DNA from: Eggerthella sinensis
Lineage (GTDB): Bacteria; Actinomycetota; Coriobacteriia; Coriobacteriales; Eggerthellaceae
NCBI RefSeq assembly: GCF_003339815.1
Contig: NZ_PPTT01000039.1
Coordinates: 1-32,101, forward strand
Direction of reading: 5' to 3'
DNA: 32,101 bases
Shown here: piece after piece, positions 1 to 8,379 of the stretch
Layout of the letters: every line of letters begins with the position of its first letter
Position numbering within the stretch: the stretch's first letter is position 1
Position numbers and translations under genes: made by a program
The notes under the pieces: generated by a model
What the model saw: the letters and a program-made list of their open reading frames with translations, nothing else
What the model was told of the DNA's origin: nothing
The model's database searches: none

Positions 1-759
1 CCTAAACCCATCCGCAACGTCAGCGTCATCGGGATCCCCATATCGGCGGTAAGCATGTCTTCCGCCCTCGATGCGATCGCCCTTGGTCTTTCCTCTGGAG
101 AGGCACGTGGAAGCTACGTCTGCGTATCGAACGCGCACACGACGGTCATGGCCCATGATAACGAGTCGTATAAAAAGGTGCAGATTGACTCGTTCTTGAC
201 GCTCCCCGACGGGAAACCGCTTTCAGTGGCCGGCTCCAAGATTGCTCCCGAGATGGAAAGGGTGACCGGCCCTGATCTTATGAGGAAGATATTCTCGTCT
301 TCCGAGTTCGAAGGAGCCTCGCATTACTTCTACGGCAATACCCGCCCGAACGTCGAAGCGCTGGTAAACACGCTCGGCAAGGAATTTCCCTCTTTGTGCA
401 TAGCGGGTTTCGAGCCGTCTCTGTTCCGAGACCTGACGGAAGACGAGAAAAGCGAGCTATGCGAGCGCATCGACGCTTCCGGCGCCGACATCGTCTGGAT
501 GGGCCTCGGGGCCCCTCGCCAGGAGATGCTGTGTGCGCAATTAAAAGGAAAGACAAACGCGCTCATGGTGGGCGTCGGCGGAGCTTTCAACGTTCTCGCC
601 GGCATCGTGCCAGAAGCGCCAAGATGGATGCAGAATGCCAGCTTGGAATGGCTTTATCGTCTCATTCAGGAGCCGGGGCGTCTCTTCAAGCGATACGCCG
701 TGACGAACACCCGCTTTTTGTACTTGCTCGCGAAGGAAGGATGCTCCCTTGCTGAATAA
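1..759 (+). CDS. wecG: WecG/TagA/CpsF-family N-acetylhexosaminyltransferase, 5' end outside window
   Basis: Glycosyltransferase family 26 enzyme. Family members move ManNAc or ManNAcA from the UDP-sugar to undecaprenyl-PP-GlcNAc on the cytoplasmic face of the membrane. The frame is open from base 1, and the residues before the first ATG (55) read VSVIGIPISAVSM, which is the usual family N-terminus, so the true start is upstream of the window and the ATG at 55 is internal. Visible family blocks are the ADIVWMGLGAPRQE stretch (codons around 490-530), the VGVGGAFNVLAG block, and the C-terminal ASLEWLYRLIQEPGRLFKRY signature. The stop at 757-759 overlaps the capE start by 11 bases, so the two are translated together. 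A WecB-type 2-epimerase that could supply UDP-ManNAc is encoded at 28603-29730. Donor and acceptor are inferred from family only. Confidence 0.9.
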   Translation, partial: PKPIRNVSVIGIPISAVSMSSALDAIALGLSSGEARGSYVCVSNAHTTVMAHDNESYKKVQIDSFLTLPDGKPLSVAGSKIAPEMERVTGPDLMRKIFSSSEFEGASHYFYGNTRPNVEALVNTLGKEFPSLCIAGFEPSLFRDLTEDEKSELCERIDASGADIVWMGLGAPRQEMLCAQLKGKTNALMVGVGGAFNVLAGIVPEAPRWMQNASLEWLYRLIQEPGRLFKRYAVTNTRFLYLLAKEGCSLAE

Positions 760-1798
760 CGGAACGCTCAAAAACAAGACCCTCATGATCACAGGCGGCA
801 CGGGGAGCTTCGGTTCCACGGTGCTGAAGCACTTCATGGATTCCGACGTCGGGGAGATCCGCATCTTCAGCCGCGACGAGAAGAAGCAGGACGACATGCG
901 CCACGCGCTTCAGGAACGCCACCCCGACAAGGCCGGGCGCGTGCGCTTCCACATCGGCGACGTGCGCGAGCCCCAGTCGGTGCGCGACGCCATGCGCGGC
1001 GTCGACTACGTGTTCCACGCCGCCGCCCTCAAGCAGGTGCCCTCCTGCGAGTTCTTCCCCATGGAGGCCGTGCGCACCAACGTGATCGGCACCGACAACG
1101 TGCTGCACGCCGCCATCGACGAAGGGGTAGACAAGGTGGTGTGCCTGTCGACGGACAAGGCTGCCTACCCGATCAACGCCATGGGCACGTCGAAGGCGAT
1201 GATGGAGAAGATCATCTACGCCAACGCCCGCAACGGCGCCGGGCGCACCACCATCTGCTGCACGCGCTACGGCAACGTCATGTGCTCGCGCGGCAGCGTC
1301 ATCCCGCTGTTCATGGAGCAGATCCGCCGCGGCGACCCCGTCACCGTCACCGACCCGTCCATGACCCGCTTTCTCATGAACCTCGACGAGGCGGTCGACC
1401 TCGTATGCTTCGCTTTCGAGCACGCCAACCCCGGCGACCTGTTCATCCAGAAGGCGCCGGCGTCGACCATAGGCGACCTGGCCGAGGCGGTGCAGGAGCT
1501 GTTCGGCCGCACCGGCACGAACGTGGTGGGGCCGCGGCACGGCGAGAAGCTCTTCGAAACGCTCATGACGCGCGAGGAGCGATTGCGCGCCGAGGACATG
1601 GGCGGCTACTGGCGCGTGCGCGCCGACACGCGCGACCTCAACTACGACAAGTTCACGGTCGGCAGCGAGGTGCGCACCCAGGCCGACGACTCCTACACCT
1701 CGCACAACACCGAGCAGCTCGACGTGACGGCGACCGTCGAGAAGATCAAGACGGCCGAATACGTGCGAGAGGCCCTCGCCGAGGGGAGCGCGCGATGA
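749..1798 (+). CDS. capE: UDP-GlcNAc 4,6-dehydratase/5-epimerase, CapE type
   Basis: Extended SDR enzyme of 349 aa, the first step of UDP-N-acetyl-L-fucosamine synthesis: it removes water from UDP-GlcNAc and inverts C5 to give the 4-keto-L-arabino sugar. The TTG start at 749 is preceded by GGAAGG (735-740). The NAD(P)-binding GGTGSFG lies at residues 16-22 and the AAALKQVP active-site loop at about 91-98. STDK is at 134-137, followed by Met145 and Lys149 in NAMGTSK. Met in place of the usual catalytic Tyr is the hallmark of CapE and separates it from the PseB paralogue at 22550, which has Tyr. It overlaps capF by four bases (ATGA at 1795-1798). The specific assignment is strongly supported by capF and capG following directly. 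Confidence 0.93.
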   Translation: MLNNGTLKNKTLMITGGTGSFGSTVLKHFMDSDVGEIRIFSRDEKKQDDMRHALQERHPDKAGRVRFHIGDVREPQSVRDAMRGVDYVFHAAALKQVPSCEFFPMEAVRTNVIGTDNVLHAAIDEGVDKVVCLSTDKAAYPINAMGTSKAMMEKIIYANARNGAGRTTICCTRYGNVMCSRGSVIPLFMEQIRRGDPVTVTDPSMTRFLMNLDEAVDLVCFAFEHANPGDLFIQKAPASTIGDLAEAVQELFGRTGTNVVGPRHGEKLFETLMTREERLRAEDMGGYWRVRADTRDLNYDKFTVGSEVRTQADDSYTSHNTEQLDVTATVEKIKTAEYVREALAEGSAR

Positions 1799-2985
1799 AG
1801 GTGCTCGTGACCGGCGCGAAGGGCTTCGTCGGGCGCAACCTCGTCGAGACCCTCAAATGCGTCCGCGACGGCAAGGACCGCCGCGCGCGCTACGCCTCGC
1901 TGCTGCCGCTCGAGATCTTCGAGTACGACCGCGACTCCAGCGCCGCCGACCTCGAGAGGTTCTGCGCGGAGGCGGACTTCGTGTTCAACCTGGCCGGCGT
2001 CAACCGGCCGAAGGACGCCTCCGAGTTCATGGAGGGCAACTTCGGGTTCGCCTCCGATCTGCTGGGAGCGCTCGAGCGGGCCGGGAACCGCTGCCCGGTG
2101 ATGCTGGCCTCCTCCGCCCAGGCCTCGCTCGAGGGCCGCTACGCGGGCAGCGCGTACGGCGAGAGCAAGCTGGCCGGCGAGGGGCTGTTCCGCGAGCACG
2201 CCGAGCGTACGGGGGCCGACGTCCTCGTCTACCGCTTCCCGAACGTCTTCGGCAAGTGGTGCCGCCCGAACTACAATTCGGCGGTGGCCACCTTCTGCCA
2301 CAACGTGGCGAGGGGCCTGCCCGTCCGCGTGGACGACCCCGCGACCGAGCTGGAGCTGCTTTACGTCGACGACCTGGTTGCGGAGATGCTCGAGGCGCTC
2401 CTCGGCAACGCGAGCCGCGGAGACGGCGGGCTCTGCTGCGCCGGCCCCGTCCACCGCGCGACGCTGGGCGAGATCGTGGGGCTGCTCCGCTCCTTCCGCG
2501 AAGCGCGCTCGACGCTCGACGTGCCCGACGTGTCGGCCGGCTCCTTCTCCAAGAAGCTCTACTCGACGTACCTGAGCTACCTCGACCCGTCGGACTTCTC
2601 CTACGCATTGAAGGCGAACCGCGACGGGCGCGGCAGCTTCACCGAGGTGCTGCGCACCGTCGACCGCGGGCAGGTCTCGGTGAACGTCTCGCGGCCGGGC
2701 GTCGTGAAGGGACAGCACTGGCATCATGCGAAATGGGAGAAGTTCTGCGTGGTGTCGGGCGAGGCGCTCGTCCGACTGCGCCGCGTCGGGACCGACGAGG
2801 GCGGCGAGCCTTACCCTGTCGTCGAGTACCGGGTGTCCGGCGAGGAGCCGGAGGTGGTCGAGATGATACCCGGCCACACGCACAGCATCGCCAACCTGTC
2901 GGACGAGCGAGACCTCGTCACCCTCATGTGGGCCAACGAGCCCTTCGATCCCGAGAACCCCGACACGTATTACGAGGAGGTGTAG
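1795..2985 (+). CDS. capF: UDP-4-keto sugar reductase/3-epimerase, CapF type (SDR plus cupin)
   Basis: Bifunctional enzyme of 396 aa. In S. aureus, CapF epimerises C3 with a C-terminal cupin and reduces C4 with an N-terminal SDR to give UDP-N-acetyl-L-pneumosamine (talose configuration). The Rossmann motif GAKGFVG is at residues 7-13 and the Tyr121/Lys125 pair lies in YGESK. The cupin starts at about residue 280, with metal-ligand type His residues in GQHWHH (306-311) and a second His near GHTHS. The ATG at 1795 overlaps the capE stop. The same frame stays open for more than 200 codons upstream as a high-GC shadow inside capE, so the start was chosen from homology and the ATGA overlap. The length is slightly above the S. 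aureus protein. Confidence 0.93.
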   Translation: MKVLVTGAKGFVGRNLVETLKCVRDGKDRRARYASLLPLEIFEYDRDSSAADLERFCAEADFVFNLAGVNRPKDASEFMEGNFGFASDLLGALERAGNRCPVMLASSAQASLEGRYAGSAYGESKLAGEGLFREHAERTGADVLVYRFPNVFGKWCRPNYNSAVATFCHNVARGLPVRVDDPATELELLYVDDLVAEMLEALLGNASRGDGGLCCAGPVHRATLGEIVGLLRSFREARSTLDVPDVSAGSFSKKLYSTYLSYLDPSDFSYALKANRDGRGSFTEVLRTVDRGQVSVNVSRPGVVKGQHWHHAKWEKFCVVSGEALVRLRRVGTDEGGEPYPVVEYRVSGEEPEVVEMIPGHTHSIANLSDERDLVTLMWANEPFDPENPDTYYEEV

Positions 2986-2987
2986 CC

Positions 2988-4130
2988 GTGGGCAAGCTCA
3001 AGCTCATGACCATCGTGGGTACCCGTCCCGAGATCATCCGCCTGTCCGAGACGATAAAGAAGTGCGACCGCTACTTCGACCAGACGCTCGTGCACACGGG
3101 CCAGAACTACGACTACGAGCTCAACCAGATATTCTTCGAGGACCTGGGGCTGCGCCAGCCCGACGAGTACTTGAACGTGGTGGGGGCTGACCTCGGTGAG
3201 ACGATGGGCAACGTCATAGCGAAAAGCTACGAGTGCCTTTCCCGTGTGCGACCCGATGCGCTGCTGGTCCTGGGCGACACGAACAGCTGCCTGTCTGCCA
3301 TGTCTGCCAAGCGCCTCCACATCCCCATCTTCCACATGGAGGCGGGCAACCGCTGCTTCGACGAACGGCTTCCCGAGGAGACAAACCGGCGCATCGTCGA
3401 CCATATCGCCGACGTGAACATGTGCTACTCCGAGCACGCCAGGCGCTACCTCAACGCCGAGGGGACGGCCAAGGAGAGGACGTTCGTCACCGGGTCCCCC
3501 ATGGCCGAGGTGCTCTCCGCCCACTGGGATCGCATCGAGGCGTCCGACGTCCTCAGCCGGCTCGATCTGGAGGATAAGGGCTACGTGCTGCTGTCGGCCC
3601 ACCGCGAGGAGAACGTCGACGACCCGTGCAGCCTCGATACGCTGTTCGAGGCCGTGAACAGCGTCGCGGAGCGCTACGGCCTCCCCGTGCTCTACAGCAT
3701 GCACCCGCGCAGCGCCAAGCGGCTTGAGGAATCCGGGACCGCGCTGCACCCGCTCGTACGAACGCACGCCCCTTTGGGCTTCACCGATTACAACCGCCTG
3801 CAGATGGGCTCGTTCTGCACAGTGAGCGACTCGGGCACGCTGCCCGAGGAGGCCGCCTACTTCAGCTCGAGGGGGCTTCCCTTCCCGGCTGTGTGCGTGC
3901 GCACCTCCACCGAGCGCCCCGAGGCGCTCGACGCCGGCGCGTTCGTCATTGGTTCGATCACCGCGGAGCGCGTGCTGCAGGCCGTCGACCTGGCCGTGGA
4001 GGCGGTGCGCTCGGGCGACCTCGCCTCGGACGTGCCCGACTACGTCGACGAGAACGTCTCGACGAAGGCGGTCAGGATCATCCAGTCCTACACCGGCATC
4101 GTGGACCAGATGGTGTGGAGGAAGGGTTAG
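2988..4130 (+). CDS. capG: UDP-GlcNAc 2-epimerase-like enzyme, CapG type
   Basis: Non-hydrolysing 2-epimerase of 380 aa and the last step to UDP-N-acetyl-L-fucosamine (C2 inversion of the CapF product). The GTG start at 2988 is two bases after the capF stop and is preceded by GAGGAGG inside capF. GTRPE is at residues 11-15, GDTNS at 96-100 and EAGNRCFDERLPEE at about 118-131, followed near the C-terminus by SDSGT.PEEA. The NRCFDERLPEE form is typical of CapG/WbjD and differs from the EAGLRT.SPFPEE form of the WecB at 28603-29730, so the two are not redundant copies. It is the last high-GC gene before an abrupt change to AT-rich DNA at about 4131. Confidence 0.92.
   Translation: MGKLKLMTIVGTRPEIIRLSETIKKCDRYFDQTLVHTGQNYDYELNQIFFEDLGLRQPDEYLNVVGADLGETMGNVIAKSYECLSRVRPDALLVLGDTNSCLSAMSAKRLHIPIFHMEAGNRCFDERLPEETNRRIVDHIADVNMCYSEHARRYLNAEGTAKERTFVTGSPMAEVLSAHWDRIEASDVLSRLDLEDKGYVLLSAHREENVDDPCSLDTLFEAVNSVAERYGLPVLYSMHPRSAKRLEESGTALHPLVRTHAPLGFTDYNRLQMGSFCTVSDSGTLPEEAAYFSSRGLPFPAVCVRTSTERPEALDAGAFVIGSITAERVLQAVDLAVEAVRSGDLASDVPDYVDENVSTKAVRIIQSYTGIVDQMVWRKG
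4117..4126 (+). promoter_or_regulatory. Ribosome binding site for the acyltransferase at 4135
   Basis: GGAGGAAGGG lies in the 3' end of capG, eight bases before TTG 4135. This favours TTG 4135 over GTG 4141 as the start and ties translation of the AT-rich cassette to capG. Confidence 0.6.
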
Positions 4131-4134
4131 GAAA

Positions 4135-4647
4135 TTGGGAGTGTATACATTTATCGATACCGTTCAACGCCTTTTTCACAGGCTCTTCATCATGCCAAGC
4201 CTAAAACGATCGTTAGCCAGTTGCGGCACGAAGGTGAGTATTGGGCGTGGAAGCGACTTTAAGGGAAACAAAAACATTCACATCGGAGACGCCTGCTCTA
4301 TAGGAGTCAATGCAATAATTTGGACGACACGTGCCGAAGTTATTGTTGGTAACTACTTCATGACAGGGCCGAATATCACTATCATTACAGGTGATCATCG
4401 AACAGATATTCTCGATAGACCAATGATTGCAATTGGAGACAACGAGAAACTTCCCGAAAACGACGCTGATGTCGTGATCGAAGACGATGTATGGGTGGGG
4501 GCAAACGCTATAATTCTCAAGGGTGTTCATATCGCCAAAGGTTGCGTAGTGGCTGCAGGGGCTGTCGTAACCAATGATATTTATCCAACGTATTCAATTT
4601 GGGGCGGATGTCCAGCAAGACAAATTGGAAGTCGCATAAATAAATAG
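4135..4647 (+). CDS. Left-handed beta-helix (hexapeptide) O-acyltransferase
   Basis: Protein of 170 aa from the WbbJ/LacA-like acetyltransferase superfamily. Such enzymes move an acetyl group from acetyl-CoA to a sugar hydroxyl or amine. Hexapeptide turns are visible in the first half (IHIGDACSIG, VIVGNYFMTG) and again as VVIEDDVWVGANAIIL, VHIAKGCVVAAGAVV and the closing GGCPARQIG. The likely catalytic His is in TGDHR. TTG 4135 was chosen for its strong ribosome site; GTG 4141 is the alternative. It is the first gene of the AT-rich cassette and starts five bases after the capG stop. The acceptor sugar cannot be read from sequence. It most likely O-acetylates a residue of the repeat unit. Confidence 0.85.
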   Translation: MGVYTFIDTVQRLFHRLFIMPSLKRSLASCGTKVSIGRGSDFKGNKNIHIGDACSIGVNAIIWTTRAEVIVGNYFMTGPNITIITGDHRTDILDRPMIAIGDNEKLPENDADVVIEDDVWVGANAIILKGVHIAKGCVVAAGAVVTNDIYPTYSIWGGCPARQIGSRINK

Positions 4648-4867
4648 AAGTTACAAACCCGTGCAATTCTATTATCGGAGATTTGTTTACAAAGCTGAAG
4701 TATCTTCCTATTTCCGTAATTTTTTATCAATAGGAAACTTAAACGAATATATCCTTAAAATGGTCCGTCAGAAAAACCCTTTATGGTAGCTCGATTTGGT
4801 AGTAAAGAAGTTCGTACGACTTCTTGGGCTCTTGGCGTATCTCGCCGATACGATCGAAAGGTTGCTT
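4648..4867 (+). other. AT-rich gap between acyltransferase and glycosyltransferase
   Basis: About 220 bases, the longest non-coding stretch here. I see no convincing terminator and only weak promoter-like hexamers (TTTACA near 4686). It holds two tiny frames, ATG 4760 with a 9-codon peptide and ATG 4783 with about 30 codons, with no recognised product. The downstream glycosyltransferase frame stays open back to TTG 4796. That extension (about 24 aa, hydrophobic and basic) lacks a ribosome site and may be part of the gene or remnant sequence. Confidence 0.4.
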
Positions 4868-5980
4868 ATGAGGATTGAAGCCGTCATGGCAGGGGTGACG
4901 CCAAAAGCAACAGGCGGCATCAGTACACTAGTTAAAATGGTCGTGCAAAATGCACCAGAACATGAGATTGATATCGACTACGTGACAACTGCAAACCAGT
5001 ATGTTGCAAATCCCAGCTTCTTTACCAAAATGAAAAAAATAGCTGTTTTCATGGTCGGAATCGTACGCATACTGTTTCTGCTTTGCGTAAGAGGGAAAAA
5101 AATCCTACATTTGCACATGGCAAACAATGCGAGTTTGGATAGAAGTTTCATTCTTTCCCGTATCGCAGTTAGATGCGGAGCATGCATAGTGCTTCAAATT
5201 CATTGTGACTTAGCCTATTTTTATAGTGTTGCATCAAAAAAGAGAAAAAGAAAAATCGACTATATTCTAACTCACTCGGATGCCATTATTGTTCTCGGCT
5301 CTTACCTGAATAACTTTCTGGCGGATAGCGGAATTGAGAACAATCGTATCGAGTTGCTTCCTAATGCAGTCGACACTCCTTTAAGCAATCCGTATGGCAA
5401 ACGAATCAAGGGACACATATTATACCTCGGTAATATATGCCCAGAAAAGGGCCTCAATGATTTATTGCGAGCACTCACACTTGCGTCGCCCTATTTACCG
5501 AATGGAGTGTACGTGGATTTATGCGGTAGGGACTTGATGGATATTGAGAAGCGCATCGCTGAAATGGGTCTTGGATCGATCGTTCGATATCGAGGCACGG
5601 TTGTTGTCAATGCGGGTTTTTTTGAAGACTATATACTCAATATATTGCCTTCCCATAATGAAGCACTCCCATTTTCACTGCTTGAAGCTTCAGCTCAGGG
5701 AGTTCCCAGTGTCGCAACAAGGGTTGGAGCCGTCTCCGATGTCATAGCTGATGAAATATCTGGAGTGCTAGTTGATGCTGGAGATGCTTTAGCAATCAGC
5801 AACGCCTTGATCAGGCTCACAACAGATGCGGAAGCCCGTTGCCGCATGAGCAGCAATATATACGCCACCGTTTGTGAGAGGTATTCTTCACAAAACTATT
5901 TATTGGGACTAAAGAATATCTACGAAAAAGCTTGTATGCGTAAGGATTACAAAAACAAGAATGAGCACGGATTAGATTAA
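4868..5980 (+). CDS. GT4-family glycosyltransferase
   Basis: Retaining GT-B glycosyltransferase of 370 aa from the chosen ATG, adding a sugar to the lipid-linked repeat unit on the cytoplasmic face. The start ATG 4868 follows GAAAGG at the right distance and gives the usual family opening (MRIEAV.AGVTPKATGGIST, with the Gly-Gly acceptor loop). An in-frame TTG at 4796 would add 24 aa. The C-terminal half contains the GNICPEKG nucleotide-binding strand, and the EX7E motif is EALPFSLLE, followed by ASAQGVPSVAT. It is followed by the next glycosyltransferase after one base. The AT-rich composition contrasts with capEFG. Donor and linkage are unknown. Confidence 0.87.
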   Translation: MRIEAVMAGVTPKATGGISTLVKMVVQNAPEHEIDIDYVTTANQYVANPSFFTKMKKIAVFMVGIVRILFLLCVRGKKILHLHMANNASLDRSFILSRIAVRCGACIVLQIHCDLAYFYSVASKKRKRKIDYILTHSDAIIVLGSYLNNFLADSGIENNRIELLPNAVDTPLSNPYGKRIKGHILYLGNICPEKGLNDLLRALTLASPYLPNGVYVDLCGRDLMDIEKRIAEMGLGSIVRYRGTVVVNAGFFEDYILNILPSHNEALPFSLLEASAQGVPSVATRVGAVSDVIADEISGVLVDAGDALAISNALIRLTTDAEARCRMSSNIYATVCERYSSQNYLLGLKNIYEKACMRKDYKNKNEHGLD

Positions 5981-5981
5981 A

Positions 5982-7067
5982 ATGAAAAAAGCATTGTACT
6001 ATATTGGTCCTTCCTTTTTAGGAGGTGGCGCTGAAAGGGTGATTGCTTCAATCTCAGAATTTCTGGTAAAGCACGATATAGAAGTATGTATCGTCGTAAC
6101 GAAGCAGCGTCGAGTGCAGTATGAGATTCCCACCGGGGTTCAAATGGTAGAGAAATACGCACAAGAGGATATTTCGCCATTTCAGCAGATACGTGTAATT
6201 CGGTCTCTTATGAAAGCACATCCTGAAGCAACTTTTTTATCATTTTTGCCGCATCAAAATTTGTATACCTTACTTGCAAAGACTGGACTCACGAATCGAG
6301 TTATTGTTTCGGTAAGGAACGATCCCCGACACGATTTCGAAAACAGCAGGTTACTTCCGATGCTTCGAGATTGTCTATATAAGTATGCTGACGTGATCGT
6401 GTTTCAAACCGAGGACGAGGCTGCGTGCTTCCCTCGTCACGTGCGCGACAAAGGGGAGCTGATCTGGAATCCCTTGTCACAAGCTACGCCTTCTCCATAT
6501 TTCGGGCCCCGTGAGAAACGCGTGGTCTCGGTTGGCAGGCTTGCTTCCCAGAAAAACTATCCGATGGCTTTATTAGCTTTTGCGCAGTTTCACAAAATTC
6601 ATCCTGATTACACATATGAGATTTTTGGAGAAGGATTTGGGAGCGCTTCTCAAGAGGAGCCCCTAAAACAACTAGTCCACGAATTGGGTTTGGAACAAAG
6701 CGTTGTTTTTAGGGGCTTTTCCAGTGAAGTAAACGAACGTGTTCGAACAAGCGCGATGTTCGTTATGGCTTCGCGCTTCGAAGGACTATCCAATTCCATG
6801 CTTGAAGCTCTGTCTATGGGTGTGCCCTCTATATGCACGCGCTGTGACGGCGGTGGTGCCGAATCTGTGATTAACGACGGCATAAACGGCTTTTTGGTCG
6901 ATGTGAATGATGTTGAGATGATGTCAAAATGCATGTGCCGTATCGTCGAAGAGGAAGAATTGGCCGCGTCGTTTTCTCGCGAAGCTGCAAAAATACGTGC
7001 CCAGATTGATATCAACGTAATAGGAGAAAAATGGCTGAGCATTCTATGGGGCAATAATGACCGTTAG
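5982..7067 (+). CDS. GT4-family glycosyltransferase (GGAERV type)
   Basis: GT-B glycosyltransferase of 361 aa. The N-terminal GGGAERVI loop (residues about 14-21) is typical of the PglH/PglJ/EpsD-like branch that often transfers N-acetylhexosamines, although the sequence does not prove the donor. The C-terminal domain has SVGRLASQKNYP and the EX7E motif EGLSNSMLEAL, then SMGVPSICT and a glycine-rich CDGGGAESVI segment. The start ATG 5982 lies one base after the previous stop, and the 3' end overlaps the polymerase gene by 11 bases, so the cassette is one transcription and translation unit. Confidence 0.88.
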   Translation: MKKALYYIGPSFLGGGAERVIASISEFLVKHDIEVCIVVTKQRRVQYEIPTGVQMVEKYAQEDISPFQQIRVIRSLMKAHPEATFLSFLPHQNLYTLLAKTGLTNRVIVSVRNDPRHDFENSRLLPMLRDCLYKYADVIVFQTEDEAACFPRHVRDKGELIWNPLSQATPSPYFGPREKRVVSVGRLASQKNYPMALLAFAQFHKIHPDYTYEIFGEGFGSASQEEPLKQLVHELGLEQSVVFRGFSSEVNERVRTSAMFVMASRFEGLSNSMLEALSMGVPSICTRCDGGGAESVINDGINGFLVDVNDVEMMSKCMCRIVEEEELAASFSREAAKIRAQIDINVIGEKWLSILWGNNDR

Positions 7068-8367
7068 TCCACGTGCGATCGATGGCCTTACTAACAGGGG
7101 ATTTTTCGTACATGATAAGACTAGGTGCATAGCACATTATGCGATGATTTATTGCGTTCTCATTTGTGGGCAGTCGTACTTGTATGACTATTACTTGCAG
7201 GAAGCAGTACCTTTCGCAGCTGCATTTTTCATGGCGATAGTCATTTTGAGCAGGCGCTATTGGGATTTTCGCACGCTTGCTTTTCTCGGATTTCTTCTGA
7301 CCTTATCGGGTTTGGTACGTGTCTTTGCTGGCGGAGTTGGTATTGGGGTGTTCCTTTCGTATGGGCTCCGCTTATCCTTGCTGGTTATTGCTATCAAATA
7401 TGACTATGCAAACTTTCCCAAAAGAATGATTCGCCTTATTACCGTTTTGGCAATCGTTAGCATGGCTTTTTACTTTGCCAGGTTGGTAATCCCAACTCTA
7501 TTTTACCTGTTACCTTTTAGCCCCTTTTCTTCGCAAGGAACATATTATAATCTGTCGGCTTTTGGGATCGAGAGCTTTCAAACGAAAGGATTACTGCTTG
7601 TCAGCATACGTGAAGGAGAAATAAGGAATATCGGCTTTTACACCGAGCCTGGGGTGTACCAAGCAGTTCTGATCGGAGCTCTTTACTATCTACTTTTTCT
7701 ACGCGAAAAGCTGACCACATCCAATCACGAAGTACTTGCAGAAATAGGATTACTTTCTTTGGCTCTTATCACGTGCGGCTCAACGACGGGCTATCTCTCC
7801 TTTATCATAATGATAATTGGCTATTTTATGATGAAGGGTTCGGCTGAGATTAAAAATCGGGTGTTGTTCCTTGTTTTATTATGCATAGTGCTCCTATTTT
7901 ATGATTACATCGTGAGAGGGGACGGCAGTTTCTTGTCAGAAAGCTTTTTCGACAAGGTCTTCTCAGAGGGAAACTTTTCGTTAATGGAGGGCAACGGAGG
8001 CGTGAGGATCGATTCGGTTGTTGCTTCGCTTGAGTCTCTGCTCAAGTCTCCCTTCGGAGTCGGGTTCGACGAGATTACGGCCGCAAAAGGCGAACTAGCC
8101 GTCGGTGCCGGCCTATTTACCACATCGGCAGCTTTGGGTTTCCCATTCATTATTGTATATCTGCATTGGCTATTAGGTCCCGTTTTTCGAGCTCGCCTCG
8201 GTTCCATTAGAACCGCAATCTATCTGATCGTGTATATCCTGTATGCTGTTTCTCAGGCGCTTGTGCTTACTCCTGTCCTAATTTCCATTTCAATGTATCT
8301 TGCACTAGCCCCCAAAGAACAACCGACCGCATACGAGCAACTAAAGCAAGCTTCCTCTCGAATATGA
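7057..8367 (+). CDS. wzy: Wzy-like oligosaccharide repeat-unit polymerase
   Basis: Multi-pass inner-membrane protein of 436 aa with roughly ten or more hydrophobic segments separated by short loops and one large hydrophilic segment (about residues 285-345, GDGSFLSESFF to FDEITAAKGE). That is the usual Wzy plan. The NIGFYTEPGVYQ segment before a membrane helix (about residue 190-201) is a recurring feature of O-antigen polymerases, as is CGSTTGYLSF. Wzy joins lipid-linked repeat units on the outer face of the membrane. Sequence conservation in this family is very low, so the call rests on topology, this motif, and the adjacent Wzx. ATG 7057 overlaps the preceding gene. Confidence 0.83.
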   Translation: MTVSPRAIDGLTNRGFFVHDKTRCIAHYAMIYCVLICGQSYLYDYYLQEAVPFAAAFFMAIVILSRRYWDFRTLAFLGFLLTLSGLVRVFAGGVGIGVFLSYGLRLSLLVIAIKYDYANFPKRMIRLITVLAIVSMAFYFARLVIPTLFYLLPFSPFSSQGTYYNLSAFGIESFQTKGLLLVSIREGEIRNIGFYTEPGVYQAVLIGALYYLLFLREKLTTSNHEVLAEIGLLSLALITCGSTTGYLSFIIMIIGYFMMKGSAEIKNRVLFLVLLCIVLLFYDYIVRGDGSFLSESFFDKVFSEGNFSLMEGNGGVRIDSVVASLESLLKSPFGVGFDEITAAKGELAVGAGLFTTSAALGFPFIIVYLHWLLGPVFRARLGSIRTAIYLIVYILYAVSQALVLTPVLISISMYLALAPKEQPTAYEQLKQASSRI

Positions 8368-8379
8368 GGCAAGTCCACT

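Noticed and set aside
686-1705. Long open frame on the - strand opposite capE (and similar ones opposite capF and capG, 1693-2883 and 2970-3767)
   Set aside because: These are antisense shadows of GC-rich genes: low-complexity His/Val/Ala/Arg composition, no family motifs and no ribosome site, while the + strand frames match known enzymes throughout.
1857-2987. Open extension of the capG frame upstream through capF
   Set aside because: The translated part is Arg/Pro-rich shadow sequence. The canonical CapG N-terminus starts at GTG 2988, with a ribosome site in the end of capF.
4760-4789. Nine-codon frame ahead of the glycosyltransferase at 4868, considered as a leader peptide
   Set aside because: No ribosome site, no attenuator-like hairpins and no codon bias toward a particular amino acid.
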